A DNA stretch of 64,000 bases, taken from positions 48,762,939 through 48,826,938 of the forward strand of contig NC_133327.1 of assembly GCF_042186555.1 (NCBI RefSeq). The letters are read 5' to 3'. The notes beneath the pieces are model-generated. The model made no database searches. It saw only the letters and a program-made list of their open reading frames with translations, and was not told the origin of the DNA. This document shows, in pieces, positions 23,744 through 36,124 of this stretch. The stretch comes from Aquarana catesbeiana (lineage: Eukaryota; Chordata; Amphibia; Anura; Ranidae). The position numbers were made by a program, and so were the translations under genes. Numbering within the stretch: position 1 is the first letter of the stretch; the number at the start of each line of letters is the position of its first letter.

Positions 23744-23781
23744 TTCAACCATTTGTCTACCATTTTGAAATTGGAATTCTT

Positions 23782-24546
23782 AGCGTAACTCCAGTTAAAT
23801 TCTAACTAAGGCTAAATGTACTCCCACCACCATTATAAGACTATTCTATTTACCCTGAAAAGATCCCTACACTTATCTATTACCTATTCTGAACCTGCTC
23901 CGGTAGGGTCACATGATCGGCTTCGGCTTCAGTGTAGAGGAGCTCTCCTACATCTGGAGAGAGAGTGATCGCCCGCAGGACTACTAATGCTTGGTCAGAT
24001 TGCTATCCAAAGGCCCTGGTGGGGTAATCAGTCACAAGCGTTACTGGCTTTTTAAAGGTCCAGTACATCTGGTAAGCAGGCATTTCTTATCATCGGTAGT
24101 GGTCTCATATGGTGTCCATTACACAAGGGATTGGATAGGACTGTACTGTGTCTGAAAGTCTACAAGTGGACTATTCATTTCAAGATTTTGGCACTTCTGT
24201 CTACCTATCACCCTGCTCCTTACATCACTTTTCCAATAAGGAGGACTGTTCACTATTAGATGTTTATACTGTATATGTTTGTTAAGCACGACTCTGTCCC
24301 ATATTAATAGAGTAGGGACAGCCAACAATAGTAACCTTATGGGTATTGTCACCACCTAGGCTCTGCAGCTGTTGTCGCAGCCTCCCCTCTACACCAAACC
24401 CAGAGCTGGGACCTGATCATGGGACCAGACCAGAGCAGCTTCAGAATAGATGAGCATAGGCATCTTTTCTTTTATAGGGTAGATAAAATAGTTTTAGAAT
24501 GGGGGTAAGAGTAAATGTAGCCTTAGAATTGGACTGGAATCTCACT
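23782..24546. mobile_element. TTAA-type MITE relic
   Basis: The left segment 23783-23856 and the right segment 24476-24546 are imperfect inverted repeats (shared 'aaggctaaatgtactc' / 'aaggctacatttactc'). TTAA follows the right end (24547-24550); the left flank is mutated. The right terminus AGTGAGATTCCAG resembles the T2/Kolobok ends nearby. Confidence 0.65.
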
Positions 24547-24631
24547 TTAAGGTACAAACTAATTTTGAAAGAGAGGATATGGTATGTCGGCTGTTGCCCT
24601 TTCATCCTGAGAAGCACATCAGTAAGGGCCT

Positions 24632-25470
24632 TGTCATGGAATTTCAATTAACTAGCTGAATAGCGCACCTGCATGTGCTTGTTTGGCTCTGCACAAAGGG
24701 TCATAATCGAACCAGCAAACATGAGTATGTAAGGGAATTCCAGTATGGCAACTGTCGCATAGATATGCGCATGCGCATAGCATCGCTCATAGAAATAAGC
24801 ATAACTGCATCGCATAGAAATGAGCTTGGACGCATCGTGCCCACAATTTTTTGGTGCCAGACGGGCTATTTAAGAAATGCTCCTGCTCACTGTTAGTGCT
24901 GACTGGTCTTCAGCTTTCCCTGTGTCCTGAGTGTATCCTGTATCCATTGATGACCCGGCTTGTTACTGACCTGATCCTGGATTCTGCTTGTACCTCTGCC
25001 CACCTGTTTCCGACCTCAGCTTCATTCCTGACCTATGCTTTTGTATCTTGTTACCTGCCTGCTACTGACCTCGGCTACCTCTGTGACTTCGCTCCTGCTT
25101 CCGACTTGACTTCATATTACTTCTGAGTGTCTGCTTAGGATGTCCTTCATAACCACTCCAGTCATCACAGTGTGTTCCTGCCTAAAGCCTGCTGAAAGCT
25201 TCGACAAGCCACACTTACAGAACCTGCCATACATGTGGAATGCCCCTTTAGCCTCGGCTGGTCCAGTGTGCATCACATCTGCTCCTGACCTAATGTCCTG
25301 CCTGATTTCTCAAGCCTGCATCCCCAGCTGCAAGTTCTGCTATTAACACCTGCCGGCACTCGTGTTCCTCCTGTCCCTCAGCACCATCTGTTCCACCTTC
25401 AGTGATGCCTGGGCTGGAGATACAAGAGAGGCCCACCTTGTTAATTTAGTCTCTTACCTGGTACGTGACA
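24632..25470 (+). mobile_element. possible LTR
   Basis: The stretch begins TGTCATGG and ends GTACGTGACA, has a TATTTAA box (about 24866) and a CT-rich run of 'tgacct' and 'cctgctt' motifs like the U5 of frog LTRs. No direct target duplication and no partner LTR were found, so the limits are tentative. Confidence 0.35.
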
Positions 25471-27640
25471 AGTATGTGCATTTGCTAAGTGCATGGATGT
25501 TTGGACATGCCTGCCATCAGCACTGGTACCAAACAGACTAATCATGACTCTAAATCATTGTTGACCAGTCTTCATTCTTTTTGAATTAACCCAACCTGCC
25601 CTGTGCTTGTGGATGATCTGCTGTTACTGACCTGTCTTTGGTCCTGACCTGCTCCTAAAACCTCCTATTCTGTTACTAAACTCCAATCTTGCCTTCCCAA
25701 TACTGATCTGGCTTGACTCTTTGACTCTGATTCTGTCTCTGATTTGGTACCTCACTACCTGCCAATTAGAGACTCAGGCCTGCCCTTTAACCCTGCTGCT
25801 GTCTCCCACTGGGCATTGTCGGCCCCCTGACCACTCGGGCATTCGCAGTGACTCTGCTTCTGTCCTCTATGTGTTATCCAGCTGCCTGCTTGTTGGTGGT
25901 CCTGGTCTGCCCTTCCAAAAACATTCTGTTGATTCACTTTAACCTTGGCCAGTGACCTACATTGTCTGTGGAATGGCTTTGACAACCTGTCCCAGATGAG
26001 TGCTCCACACAGGATGTTTACCTCTAAATATTTTGCTGATTCTTCTCCACTTTCTTTACAGGTCCAGTTATAATGCAAGGGGTACAGTTTAAGGAAAGGA
26101 AACCAGGAAGCGCCTTCTTCTCTGCTTTGTTTTTCCTATAGAGTGTGTTTCCCTCTTCTGAAGTGCTGCTGTAGTGCATTAATCACATTTCAAGAGCCAG
26201 TCATGTACTGTTTGTTAAAGTCTCCTTGTTATCCAGAGCGCCCTGTTCTCTATACTCCTTAAAAAGGAAACCATGAGACTGTGGCACCCACCCTCGACAA
26301 TGTTGGGGTATAAATAGTTAATATCACTATAGTGCTGTAGTACTGGTGTTAACTCTCCATTTTATCTTTTCATGTTTGGCTGTTGGCTGTTGCTGGGCAT
26401 ATTTGAAACAAATATGTGTCTTTATTGCTGAAGAGAATAGAAACAGCTGTCAAAGAAAATTGGTAACTGGTAGATCTGCAGGAAACTTGACACCCAATGA
26501 ACTACTTCTCCTACTTTTATATATTCATGCTTCTGGCTTTCTTCAGTAGAGTTGACCTTCAAACAGGTCTGGAAACCTCTCCCGCCCACCCTTCCATTTT
26601 GTCGTTGCAACTTCATTAAAGGTATTGTTTCCTACCCTTGTGAGTGGACAGTGTATTGTCAATGATCGATATGGTCTGGTAATTCACGGTGCTTGAGTCT
26701 TTAAGTGTGACATTGGTAATACGTTGACATTGGTAATACGTTACATTTCTGATTGATTGGTTTGTTTAATTGAGCTGTGGTTAAAGTTTTAAAGAAGTGA
26801 TTGAAATTGTAAAGAAAAAAAATGTATACCCCAATAAAAGTGAATTTTGCCACTTTTCTTGTTTCAAGTTTTCTTTGAAAGGTAACTTAAAAGTGTGCAT
26901 GTTGATTAGTCTGGTGGGTTTAGAGGGACCTTTTATCCCAAAAGCAACTCTTTCAAGCACTTGTGTTCCTGCTGCACTAACCTTTACACTACCAGGGGAG
27001 CTTGGGCTGGAGAAGCCAAGAGCCCTCATCATCTTGGTCTTCTACCTGGTAAATGACAGATGTTCAAAGTATACAGTGTGGGCCTTGCTTGCTATGTGTG
27101 CCAAACATCCAAATAATTTTGCCTTTGTGCCCCCCATTTCCATAAGGTTCCCCCACAGAATTCATACATAAACATTTTTCTAGAAAATTTATAGAATTAA
27201 AAATACTAATGTCACCAGCTTGCCAAGCAATAAAATGTACATGCAGAGAGCTAAAAGGCATATGAAAAACCTGTATGCTTTATTGGTTTATGAGAAAGTG
27301 TATATATGGGTCCTCATCATTAGAACCTATATTCAAAGTATCAGTGTATGGAATCTTGTACTCAAATAAAAATAAACAGTTTAAATATGAATGGTTAGAA
27401 AAACAGAAATAAACAAGTAAAGTAATCAGCAAATTAATAATTAAAGGAAGAAGAGAAGAGTGGGTTAATTAGAGCTGATTAGAGTAAACTAAGGGTTTAT
27501 AAGAGGTTAAATAGGAACGCATTTTATTTAAAAAAAAAATATCAGAAGCATCTCCTGTGGAGACTGGGAACAGTGTGCCTTATTTGTTGAAGACATCTTA
27601 ATCCTAATTTCCTCCCCAATTATCACTATTCCTAACAAGC
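25471..27640. other. unassigned sequence
   Basis: 25560-25930 continues the CT-rich LTR-like composition. 26080-27640 is AT-rich with no credible ORF, RNA gene or complete repeat. Confidence 0.35.
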
Positions 27641-29850
27641 ATGCTGTTCTATAACAATTTTCAAATATTTCAGGACTTAATAAAAATGAACATCCTACCC
27701 AGGATACTGTATTTGTTTAAAACAATCCTGGTTGCATAAAATACCTCAGATCTTTTGATGTTTCAAAAGAAGATATTGACATTCCTATGAGGCAATAAGA
27801 GACCCAAGGCAAATAAGCACACTTTGTTCTCTCCCAAACATGGAGCAAGACTGGGGGTTCCAGATTTTCCTAAATACTTTAAGGCGGCACAAATGGCACA
27901 GCTGGTTCGATACCATACACAAAAATCCTTTCTACCCTGGATGACATTGGAATCCCTTCCCTATTCTCCAAGACCCATTAGCCACTTAATGTGGTTTTCG
28001 GCCATGGACAGACCCCATTTATCAGGGGTATCAAACTCAATTTCATTGCGGGCCACATCAGCCTTATGATTTCCCTCAAAGGGCTGATTGTTTCTGTAAG
28101 ACTTTATAAATGTATCCAGGGTTTTTTTTCCCAGAGAATAGATCCAGGAACTCAATGCCCATGCCCCCCCCAGCTCCAAGGAACTGCATCAAATGATGGT
28201 TGTGGCCAAATTGTACAGTGGGGGGATCTTAAAGGGGCAATAAATACCAGGAGTGCATTATCTGCTGAGATCAGGGATGTGTTATGTACAAAGTGCAAAG
28301 TTTAGAGGTGCACTATGTACAGAATGCAGTTTCAGGAGTGCCCTATGCACACAGTGCAGAGTTCAAGGGTGTTCTATGTACATAGTGCAGAGGGTTTAAG
28401 GGTGTGCTAAGCACAGTGTGCAGAATGCAGCTCTCTTTTACAGTCTTTCTATTTCTTACTTCTACCTCTGCTCATCTCTGATCCCTGCATTACTCTCCCT
28501 CATCCCCCACCACTGCACACATCTCCTTTCACAGCCCTCATCACCCCCCCTTCCCAAAGCTTCCACGCATCTTTTTAAAACATACCGTGCCCGGCTCTAG
28601 TACCTTCCAACAGTGTAAGTGGCTCCACCTCTCTCTCTCTCACTTGCAGCAAGATAACTGGTTGGCATCTGTGCAGATGGGAATCACAGTGCATTCTACA
28701 ATGTAATGCCCCATCCCACCTAGGACTACACTGCACCTGCATCTGAATATTCTTTCTCCTTGCCGTGAGTGCAGCTCAGGGCATGGAGGGATCAGAGAGG
28801 AAAGCTGTCCTTGTAAACACAAAAGTGGGGATCGGAGGGCAAGAGCCAGAGGGGGCAGAACCTAGTTGCGCGTTCTGGCTCAAAAAAGCCCTGGATGCGA
28901 GGGCCACATGAAATAGCCTTTTGTTTAACACATGTGCCCTTTATTATGTCCTGCCTTATCCTTCTCGTTAAGCCTTTGGGAAATATTATGTGCATCCGAT
29001 AAATCACCACATAGTCCCCTAGCCCCTTTATTCAACAATCCAGCATTCACCCCTTCAACATTTACATGGTGGACCAACAAAGGTTTCTTATGGTTTGCGG
29101 ATACGTGCAAAGATGGAGATATTCTATCCATACATTCTCTGCGAGAGAAGTATCAATTATCGTACACAAAACTTTATCGTTACACCCAGATAGCCATTTC
29201 TTAACCTCTCTAAAACATCAATTTAATTTGTCTACTTTGGCTGCCCCAGAAGACTTATGTAGGAATCTTGATAAAGGTTCTGATCAAATTCCAGAGACTT
29301 TTTCTATATTGACATTTAAATCCACCAAATTCCCCTATATGGTAAAATAGGAATGTGATATTAATGTGGAAATGGAGTTTGGTGACTGGTACAAGATGGT
29401 AGGCTGTGCTTTCAGGTCTTATATCAATACAACTGCCAACTACAAACTCTTGCTAAGATGGTGTATAGTTCCATCGAGGATAGCTTCTTATGGCCAGGGA
29501 GCCTCCTCGCTTTCAGAGGTTGTGGTCAGGAGAGCATGTTACATCATATATGGTGGGCCTGTCCGAAAAGTGAAAGGATACTGTATTTGTATATATATAT
29601 ATTTATACGCTCCCTGACCCAAACAAACCTCAAAAAGCCCTTGTTGCAAGCCTTTTTGCTTCCAGCCATTCAGGAGGCGCCAGGATATGTGGGGAGACTG
29701 ATCTCATTCCTGTTTATAGCTGCACGCATTACTGCTAGGTCCTGGAAGTCTTCTACCACCATGTCTGATATGGTCAAAGCCAAAAATTTCATGGATATTG
29801 ATCATTGGAAAACCCTGAGCTACTATGAACAAAAAAAATACAACTGAGAA
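27641..29850 (+). pseudogene. L1-like LINE ORF2 relic, interrupted by a hAT
   Basis: The region encodes scattered pieces of the C-terminal half of an L1/Tx1-type ORF2: LIKMNILPRILYLF near 27695, LGVPDFPKYFKAAQMAQL near 27850, then after the hAT insert FNNPAFTPSTFTWW (29020-29070) and a cysteine-histidine region with HHIWWACP (about 29540-29570). It ends with FIAARITARSWKSS (about 29715-29757), the usual end of the family's C-terminal domain. Reverse-transcriptase core motifs are missing and frameshifts are frequent. Confidence 0.8.
28023..28936. mobile_element. hAT non-autonomous element with internal minisatellite
   Basis: Near-identical 8-bp flanks CCATTTAT (28015-28022) and CCCTTTAT (28937-28944) bracket ends CAGGGGTATCAAACTC and, read inward from the right, CACATGTGTTAAAC, a diverged copy. 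L1 coding pieces continue on both sides. A ~32-bp tandem unit ('tatgtacaaagtgca...') fills about 28255-28435. No transposase is seen. Confidence 0.82.
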
Positions 29851-30045
29851 AACTTGGAACCCTTGGATTGCCTACATCTCAGGAAACACCTAATACCCCT
29901 TTGCATTACACTCGTGGAAGGGATTGGTTGTTCTGGTTTTCTCTTCTTTTCTTCCTATGCTCCTGCTTCTCTTCCCCTATCTTCCCTGCAGCGAGTTGTC
30001 CCCAGCTCATATGCAACGTCTCACAGGGCATATCGCTAAGGTTTC

Positions 30046-30519
30046 AGGTTCTAATTTTGGATAGAGTGGGGAAGAATTAGAACCCTTGTTGGGTTTCAAC
30101 TGCTATCTGGGGCTCCAATAGAGAGATTTGCTCTTATTTCCTGTCCTGCTGACAATGTTTTACTAAAAAATAAAATGAGAGGAACTCTTCATAAGCAATA
30201 CGGGCAGAAATAAAAAACACCTTTTTTATTAGAGTCGGGAAAGGCTAGCACCTTTGTGATTTTTTTTTTCTGCGTCACTGTTGCAGGTTTTTCCTCACTT
30301 TCTGTCTGGTAAAACTGTGGACAGTGGGGCAGAAATTGAGAAAAAATCTTTCTAGGAGAGTGACAGATAGCAGTATAAAAATAAAAATAGACAGTAGTTC
30401 TAATCCTTCCCCACCTTATCCAAAACTAGGAAAAAGGGTTTTGGCTTGACATGCACTTTATCACTAAACCTATCCTCCCTTCCCCACTCCGTATTTTTTG
30501 TGTTAGTCGGTGTTCCACT
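30046..30519. mobile_element. TTAA-type MITE relic
   Basis: A left segment 'ctaattttggatagagtgg' (30050-30068) is mirrored at 30404-30428 (ccaccttatccaaaactag). The right end reads inward AGTGGAACACCGAC and is followed by TTAA (30520-30523). The left terminus is lost near the L1 relic. Confidence 0.6.
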
Positions 30520-30667
30520 TTAAGGAAAGGGAAGCAAGCGTCTAACCAAGTGTACATGGGTTTGCTCATAGACTGAAACCTATACAGGGGATCCTGTTGG
30601 GTTAGAGGACCAATCGGTATCTTAGCTTTTGGATGAACAACTTTAGAATAACAATGTTGTAACAAAT

Positions 30668-30765
30668 CACTAATTATTTATATTATTATTATGCAGGATT
30701 TATATAGTACCAACAGTTTGCGCAGCGCTTTACAACATGAGGGCAGACAGTAGTTACAATACAAT
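30668..30765 (-). repeat. L2 LINE 3' tail fragment
   Basis: The sequence 'gatttatatagtaccaacag', 'gcgcagcgctttacaacat' and an ATT microsatellite reproduce the 3' end of the L2 element at 34215, in the same reversed orientation. Confidence 0.85.
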
Positions 30766-31251
30766 CTTCTTAGCCCAGTTTTTCAGACCTTCACAATATC
30801 AAACAATGGCCAAGAGGACCGTGGCTGCTATGTTACCTCTATGCAGAGTATTGTTTTCCAAAGGCCAAAGGCGTGTTTGTATGTTTTTAAATGAATGTTT
30901 TTTATTTTTTCTATTTAGAATAAATCTTTATTTTTACAAAGAAACAGAACTTTAAGTGAGCACAGTAGAAGCTGTCTGCTTTCAGACTGTCTGTCTCTAA
31001 TAGTATAAATATACTGCATATAATTACTGCACTCCCATCAATCTTGTATACAACAGCCAGCTAGAATGATATATATGCCCTCTGTCAAATATGATATAAA
31101 GTAAATAGTGGTGTGGTGCTCAGAGATAAAATCCCTATTTCTACAATAAGCAAAAAATCATACAAATTCATAAAATCCTAAAACCATAAAAAGGCATAAA
31201 CAGCCACATTATCTAGTCAAAAATTTCCACAATTTTTAAATGATCTGCAAG

Positions 31252-32875
31252 AATTGAGGACATTTCTGTCCCTCTCCTGTCATCTTCATGGCTGACTTCC
31301 CAGTTACCTGGGGACATGCAGAACCACTCAGTGATTGGTACTTCTTTACACATAGATAGATCAGTCTTTCTTACAATCAACCTCTCCTCGTTGCTTTTGC
31401 CCAAGACACCGGTCATAGGTAACCCTGACTTCACACCAGGTTTTACAAAGAAAGACCTCGGGAGTCTAGGCCAACAGGGGCAGTCATGTCTCATGGATTT
31501 TTGGCCTCATGGAGAGTTCCCCTCTCAGGCTGACATCATCCGGCTTTCCGACCCACCTTTAGATTGCTGGAGTACCATTCAAATCAGACACTACTTGTAG
31601 ACTTTTTAGAGATGTCACTAATCTCCACACAAATCCACACAATATGAATCACTCTGTAGGAAAAGGGGACCATCCAGAAACACACTTTCACTTTTACTTG
31701 ACTGTTTGGCTGCGTCCTCTGATGACCTACTACTGCCCTTTATGTAACAATAGGAATTGGATTTGGGGACTCAAATTACTCCTCAACAAGTCTCCCAGTA
31801 TACAAATCATCCATTGCAAACAAGTACCAGGAAGTGGGGTACAAAATACTTTCTAGATGGTACCACATTCCTTATGTGCTCCACCAAATGAATGGAAATG
31901 TCCCAGATATCTGCTGGCACTGCAACCAAACTTTGGGTACGATGTCCCATGTTGACATTGCCCCAGGCTTTGACCTTTTGGGAGGATGTGATAACTACCT
32001 CCCAACATTTAACATTTGACATCGGTCGACCTAAGTTTAAACCTGGCTGCATGCCTCTTCCACTTGACAGAAAGACCTATCCTGAAATACAAACTATCAC
32101 ACTTTACATCTTGATAATGTGGCAAAGGCCTGCATCCCATCGCTTTGGAGGCAGCAGCCGACTAGGGTCCTGTGGACTCCAAAATCAACAGCATCCTCCG
32201 TATGGATGAATTGACTGCCACCTTTTACAACACTGAGGAAAAATGTAGGGAGAGGTGGTGGCCCTTGAAATATTTCACTTGCACTGATGGCTAGTTGCAG
32301 GCCTTGTCCCACCTCGAGCTGGCTACAGGCCAAGCCACCTGATAGACACCCTTCTGCTCACAGACCTCAGGTATTGCCTGCTCCATGGAGAGTGACCCTC
32401 CGTCTTTCTCCTCATCCTTTCCTCCCCCCGGACTTACCTGACCTTCCTTCCTCCCTTCTACCTCCCCTCTGCCCTCATCCCATTCTTGATTTCACAATGG
32501 CTAACTCTTTCTTAAAGGAATCTCAAGTTCTACGCTACATCTTTGACAATAACGTACTGTCAGTACAATAAGACAAGTTTTCTCTTTGTATCTGGATTTT
32601 TTTTTCATCTATATTTTCATTGTGTTATGTTTGACTATTCTGAAACAAGTCTCCTTGATATATCCAGGGCATGGTACACACTAGACTTCAGACGTACCTA
32701 GTTAGCTTTACAGTGCAGTGTTATCAGTCAGGCTGCTGAAGTTAAGTGTCTTGGTTTCTTTTTTCTTTCTATAGAGCTGCATTGATATTCGCAAGTACTT
32801 TTCTCCAATATACTGTGCATGATAACTTGTAACTTGTAACTTTGTTTTGACATATTGTTTATAATAAGCATTGTC

Positions 32876-32906
<31 letters not shown>

Positions 32907-32910
32907 TAAA
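31252..32910 (+). mobile_element. L1-like LINE, 5'-truncated, with 14-bp target duplication
   Basis: AAATGATCTGCAAG occurs at 31238-31251 and 32911-32924, exactly bounding a LINE fragment that ends in a (TAAA)n tail (32877-32903). This is the outcome of target-primed reverse transcription with 5' truncation. Confidence 0.92.
31400..32294 (+). pseudogene. L1-like ORF2 C-terminal remnant
   Basis: The translated pieces match the C-terminal region of L1/Tx1 ORF2: GNPDFTPGFTKKD (about 31420), ILSRWYHIPYVLHQM (31839-31883), then DICWHCNQTLGTMSH, which contains the CWHC cysteine cluster. The natural end ERWWPLKYFTCTDG stops at TAG 32292-32294. Several frameshifts separate the blocks. Catalytic domains are lost by 5' truncation. 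Confidence 0.82.
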
Positions 32911-32924
32911 AAATGATCTGCAAG

Positions 32925-34215
32925 ACTCAATTCAAATAATGGAAAGCATACCTTTTTTGTCCTGTGCTAAGTATGAGTGTGCCTCCACCCTCAACTGTTG
33001 ACTTTAGGAACCACATTGTCTCCACCCAAATTTAGGATTACACTGTGTGGCCTATCAAACTTTTTCAAATCGCTTATTATAGGAGGTCTAATCACATTTA
33101 AACAGAATTATCCTGGTATATGCCACACAATCAAAATAGAATGCATATTACATCTTTAGTGCTGTACCCTCTGCAGTGCATGCATAAATCACCACTCAGT
33201 TTGTATTCTGTGGCATTTCCAGTCTGATGTCACTCCTTTCAGCTCCAGCTAACACATTTCAACCCATTGATCATTGTCAGGAGCTGGGAAACGTAAAAAG
33301 TCTAGATATCTTTTTATCCACCAGGTTAATTAACATATGCCAAGTGGGGTGGCACAGTCCATTCTGCCTCCAATAGAAACTGCAAATGGGCCCCATATGA
33401 ACAGGAAAGGCAGCGAGAGATAGGAAAGGGATGTGTCACTCAGATGATTCATATGCATGCATGTTGAAATTAGAGATTGAGCTACTGAACTATATAAACA
33501 GGATTTTTAGAAAATCAGCTTGGAATAGACAGGTAAATACCGGTATTTGAAAAGTGGCTGAGGGCTCCACCTGTTGGCTGGAATAAGCAATATCAAATAT
33601 TCATATGCAGTGATTTATATTTACCTGACTAACACAATGAAAGGTAGATGTGCATTAATTGACAATAGCCAAGATAATAGGCCAATCTTCAGCATTAGCA
33701 AAGACAAGTAGAGTAAAAAGCAAACCAAACATATTGCAGGAGCAATCCATTTCAGACAGAAGTCAGAGTGAGGCAGGCCTTTATCTAGGGCATGAGCATA
33801 CATACTAACCTGTTGATCAGACACAGGCTGACACAGCCTGACTGTCCAGCAGTCTATTTTGTCTCTCATTTTTGGAAAAAATGTGCATTACGGAGACCTG
33901 AACTGCAGTGCTGAGTAACAACCAGAACAGGGCGATGGCTTAAGGCTGATAGTTACAAGTGTGTAGGCATGTGAAGTTAGTCATTTTGCCAGTAGGTGGC
34001 TTTGAACCAGAATAGTGTCTGGTTACAGCAGACAGTGTCTTCTGGTGCTAGGCCCTCTTAGGTAGAGCCCTCCTGCAGTGATGTCAGGGGTGAGTCAGCA
34101 CCCATATATAGGGCAGGACGGGAGGAGCATACATTCTCTTGTGACACGGGAGCCAAGCATACCACACCTATGAGGATAAACCTACACACATAGGCCCTGG
34201 ACAGGACTGGAGGAC
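32925..34215. other. unassigned sequence with LTR-like composition at right
   Basis: No ORF is credible. 33230-33280 contains 'cacatttcaacc' and 'tcattgtcaggag', like the palindromic repeats. 33950-34210 includes a TATATA box (34105) and GGAGGAGCA, resembling LTR promoter sequence, but without defined ends. Confidence 0.35.
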
Positions 34216-36124
34216 AGTTATTATTATTTATTATTATTATTCAGGATTTATATAGCGCCAACAGTTTACGCAGTGCTTTACAATATAAAAGGGAGACAAT
34301 ACAGTTATAATACAATAAAATACAAGAGGATTAAGAGGGCCCTGCCCAGAAGAGCTTACAATCTAATAGGGTGGGGCAGGTGGTACAAAAGGTTATAACT
34401 GTGGGGAATGAGCTGGTGGAAGTTGTCGGAGATTAGTTGGAGACGTGATAGGCTTTCCTGAAGAGATGAGTTTTCAGGGATCGCCTGAAGGTAGCAAGAG
34501 TAGGGGATAGCCGGATAGATGGAGGTAGCGAGTTCCAGAGGATGGGAGAGGCTCTGGAGAAATCCTGGAGACGAGCATGGGAGGAGGAGATGAGAGAGCT
34601 TGAAAGCAGGAGGTCTTGAGAGGAGCGGAGAGGTCGATTTGGATGATATTTGGAGACAAGATTAGTGATGTAGCTCGGGGCAGAGTTGTGAATGGCTTTG
34701 TATGTTGTGGTTAGTATTTTGAAATTAATTCGCTGGGTGATTGGGAGCCAGTGTAGGGATTGGAGTAGAGGGTTGGCAGACACTGAGCAGTTGGTAAGGT
34801 GGATAGGTCTGGCAGCAGCATTCATGATAGACTGAAGAGGGGATAGCCTATGGAGAGGTAAGCCAATGAGAAGGGAGTTGCAATAGTCAAGGCGAGAGAT
34901 AACAAGTGAGTGAATGAGGAGCTTGGTGGTTTCATTTGTTAAAAAGGGGCGAATTTTAGAAATGTTACGGAGGTGAATTCTACAAACTTTTGACAACGAT
35001 TGGATTTGAGGCTGAAATGACAAGTCAGAGTCTAGGATTACACCTAGTACCCTGGCGTGAGGAGAGGGACTGATGGTTGCATTGTTGATTTTGATGGAAA
35101 AGTCATGGAGGGGTACACGGGCGGGGGGGAATATTAATAGCTCAGTTTTAGAGAGATTTCGTTTAAGGAAGTGGTGCGACATCCATGCTGATATGTCAGT
35201 TAGTAAGTTAGTAATGTGAGAGGAGACTGAAGGAGTGAGGTGAGGAGTAGACAGATAGATTTGGGTGTCATCAGCGTATAAGTGGTATTGGAAGCCATGG
35301 ACAGTTATTAAGTGACCGAGGGAGGAGGTGTAGATAGAGAAGAGAAGGGGTCCAAGAACCGAGCCTTGGGGGACCCCCACAGAAAGGGGCAATGGAGAGG
35401 AGGAGACAGAGTTGTAGGTGACACTGAAGGAGCGCTGTGATAAATAGGCAGAGAACCAGGATAGAGCAGAATCTCGGAGACCAAGGGAATGTAGCTTATT
35501 GAGAAGGAGCGGGTGGTCAACAGTATCAAAGGCCGCAGAGAGGTCAAGTAGTAGGAGTATGGAGTGCTGGCTGTTGGTTTTAGCAGTTAGTAAATCGTTA
35601 GTGAGTTTTAGTAAGGCACTTTCCGTGGAGTGCTGCGAGCGAAAGCCAGACTGTAAGGGGTTAAGAAGGTTATTTTCATTGAGGTAGCAGCTAAGACGGT
35701 TGTAGACTAAGCGTTCTAGAAGTTTAGAGGTGAATGGGAGCAATGAGATGGGTCTTAAGTTGTTCAGGTCGGTAGGGTCCAGTGAGGGCTTTTTAAGAAT
35801 GGGAGTGATCTGCGCATGTTTTAGAGGGGAGGGGAAGATGCCACTAGAGAGGGAGAGATTGAAGATGTGGGTGTGGGAGCATAGGATAGAAGAAGAGGGT
35901 GACCGTAGTAGTTGTGAGGGAACAGGATCCAAAGGACCTGTATGCAGAAGGAGCTGGCTGTAGTCTTTCTGTCCCTGATGGAGGTGGGAGCTATTGCAGA
36001 TCGCAAAAGGCCTTTTAGGCCAAGTTGTAGATTTCTGTGATAGACAATCATGTCTGATAGTACAGTTCTTTAAATTCATCTTAGGACTTCCTGGATTAGG
36101 ATATTGGGGATTCATTTGTAGCAC
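34215..36124 (-). mobile_element. L2-type LINE, reversed, 5'-truncated
   Basis: The 3' end lies at 34215-34240 as an ATT-type microsatellite preceded (in element sense) by the L2 tail 'attgtaagctcttctgggca' and 'gcgctatataaatcctg'. The body is a reverse transcriptase ORF. Endonuclease and ORF1 are missing. Confidence 0.92.
34433..36124 (-). CDS. L2 ORF2 fragment, reverse transcriptase, 563 codons open
   Basis: This frame is the longest plausible coding stretch in the window. It holds the reverse transcriptase in order: LRPISLLPFTSKLLERLV (about residue 120), LLLLDLSAAFDTVDH (about 190), SVGVPQGSVLGPLLF (about 247), the catalytic YLYADDTQIYLS (about 280), LSKTELLIFPP (about 325) and LGVILDSDLSFQPQI (about 360). 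It ends with the family tail ILWNSLPPSIRLSP and THLFRKAYHV. No stop or frameshift interrupts it and the Asp-Asp pair is intact, which points to a fairly young insertion. The endonuclease is lost, so it is not autonomous, and the first ATG is only the first one available. Confidence 0.9.
   Translation of the reverse strand: MLQMNPQYPNPGSPKMNLKNCTIRHDCLSQKSTTWPKRPFAICNSSHLHQGQKDYSQLLLHTGPLDPVPSQLLRSPSSSILCSHTHIFNLSLSSGIFPSPLKHAQITPILKKPSLDPTDLNNLRPISLLPFTSKLLERLVYNRLSCYLNENNLLNPLQSGFRSQHSTESALLKLTNDLLTAKTNSQHSILLLLDLSAAFDTVDHPLLLNKLHSLGLRDSALSWFSAYLSQRSFSVTYNSVSSSPLPLSVGVPQGSVLGPLLFSIYTSSLGHLITVHGFQYHLYADDTQIYLSTPHLTPSVSSHITNLLTDISAWMSHHFLKRNLSKTELLIFPPARVPLHDFSIKINNATISPSPHARVLGVILDSDLSFQPQIQSLSKVCRIHLRNISKIRPFLTNETTKLLIHSLVISRLDYCNSLLIGLPLHRLSPLQSIMNAAARPIHLTNCSVSANPLLQSLHWLPITQRINFKILTTTYKAIHNSAPSYITNLVSKYHPNRPLRSSQDLLLSSSLISSSHARLQDFSRASPILWNSLPPSIRLSPTLATFRRSLKTHLFRKAYHVSN

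Noticed and set aside
34433..36124. Possible host gene with 563 codons
   Set aside because: All motifs are of an L2 reverse transcriptase and the sequence ends in the L2 tail.
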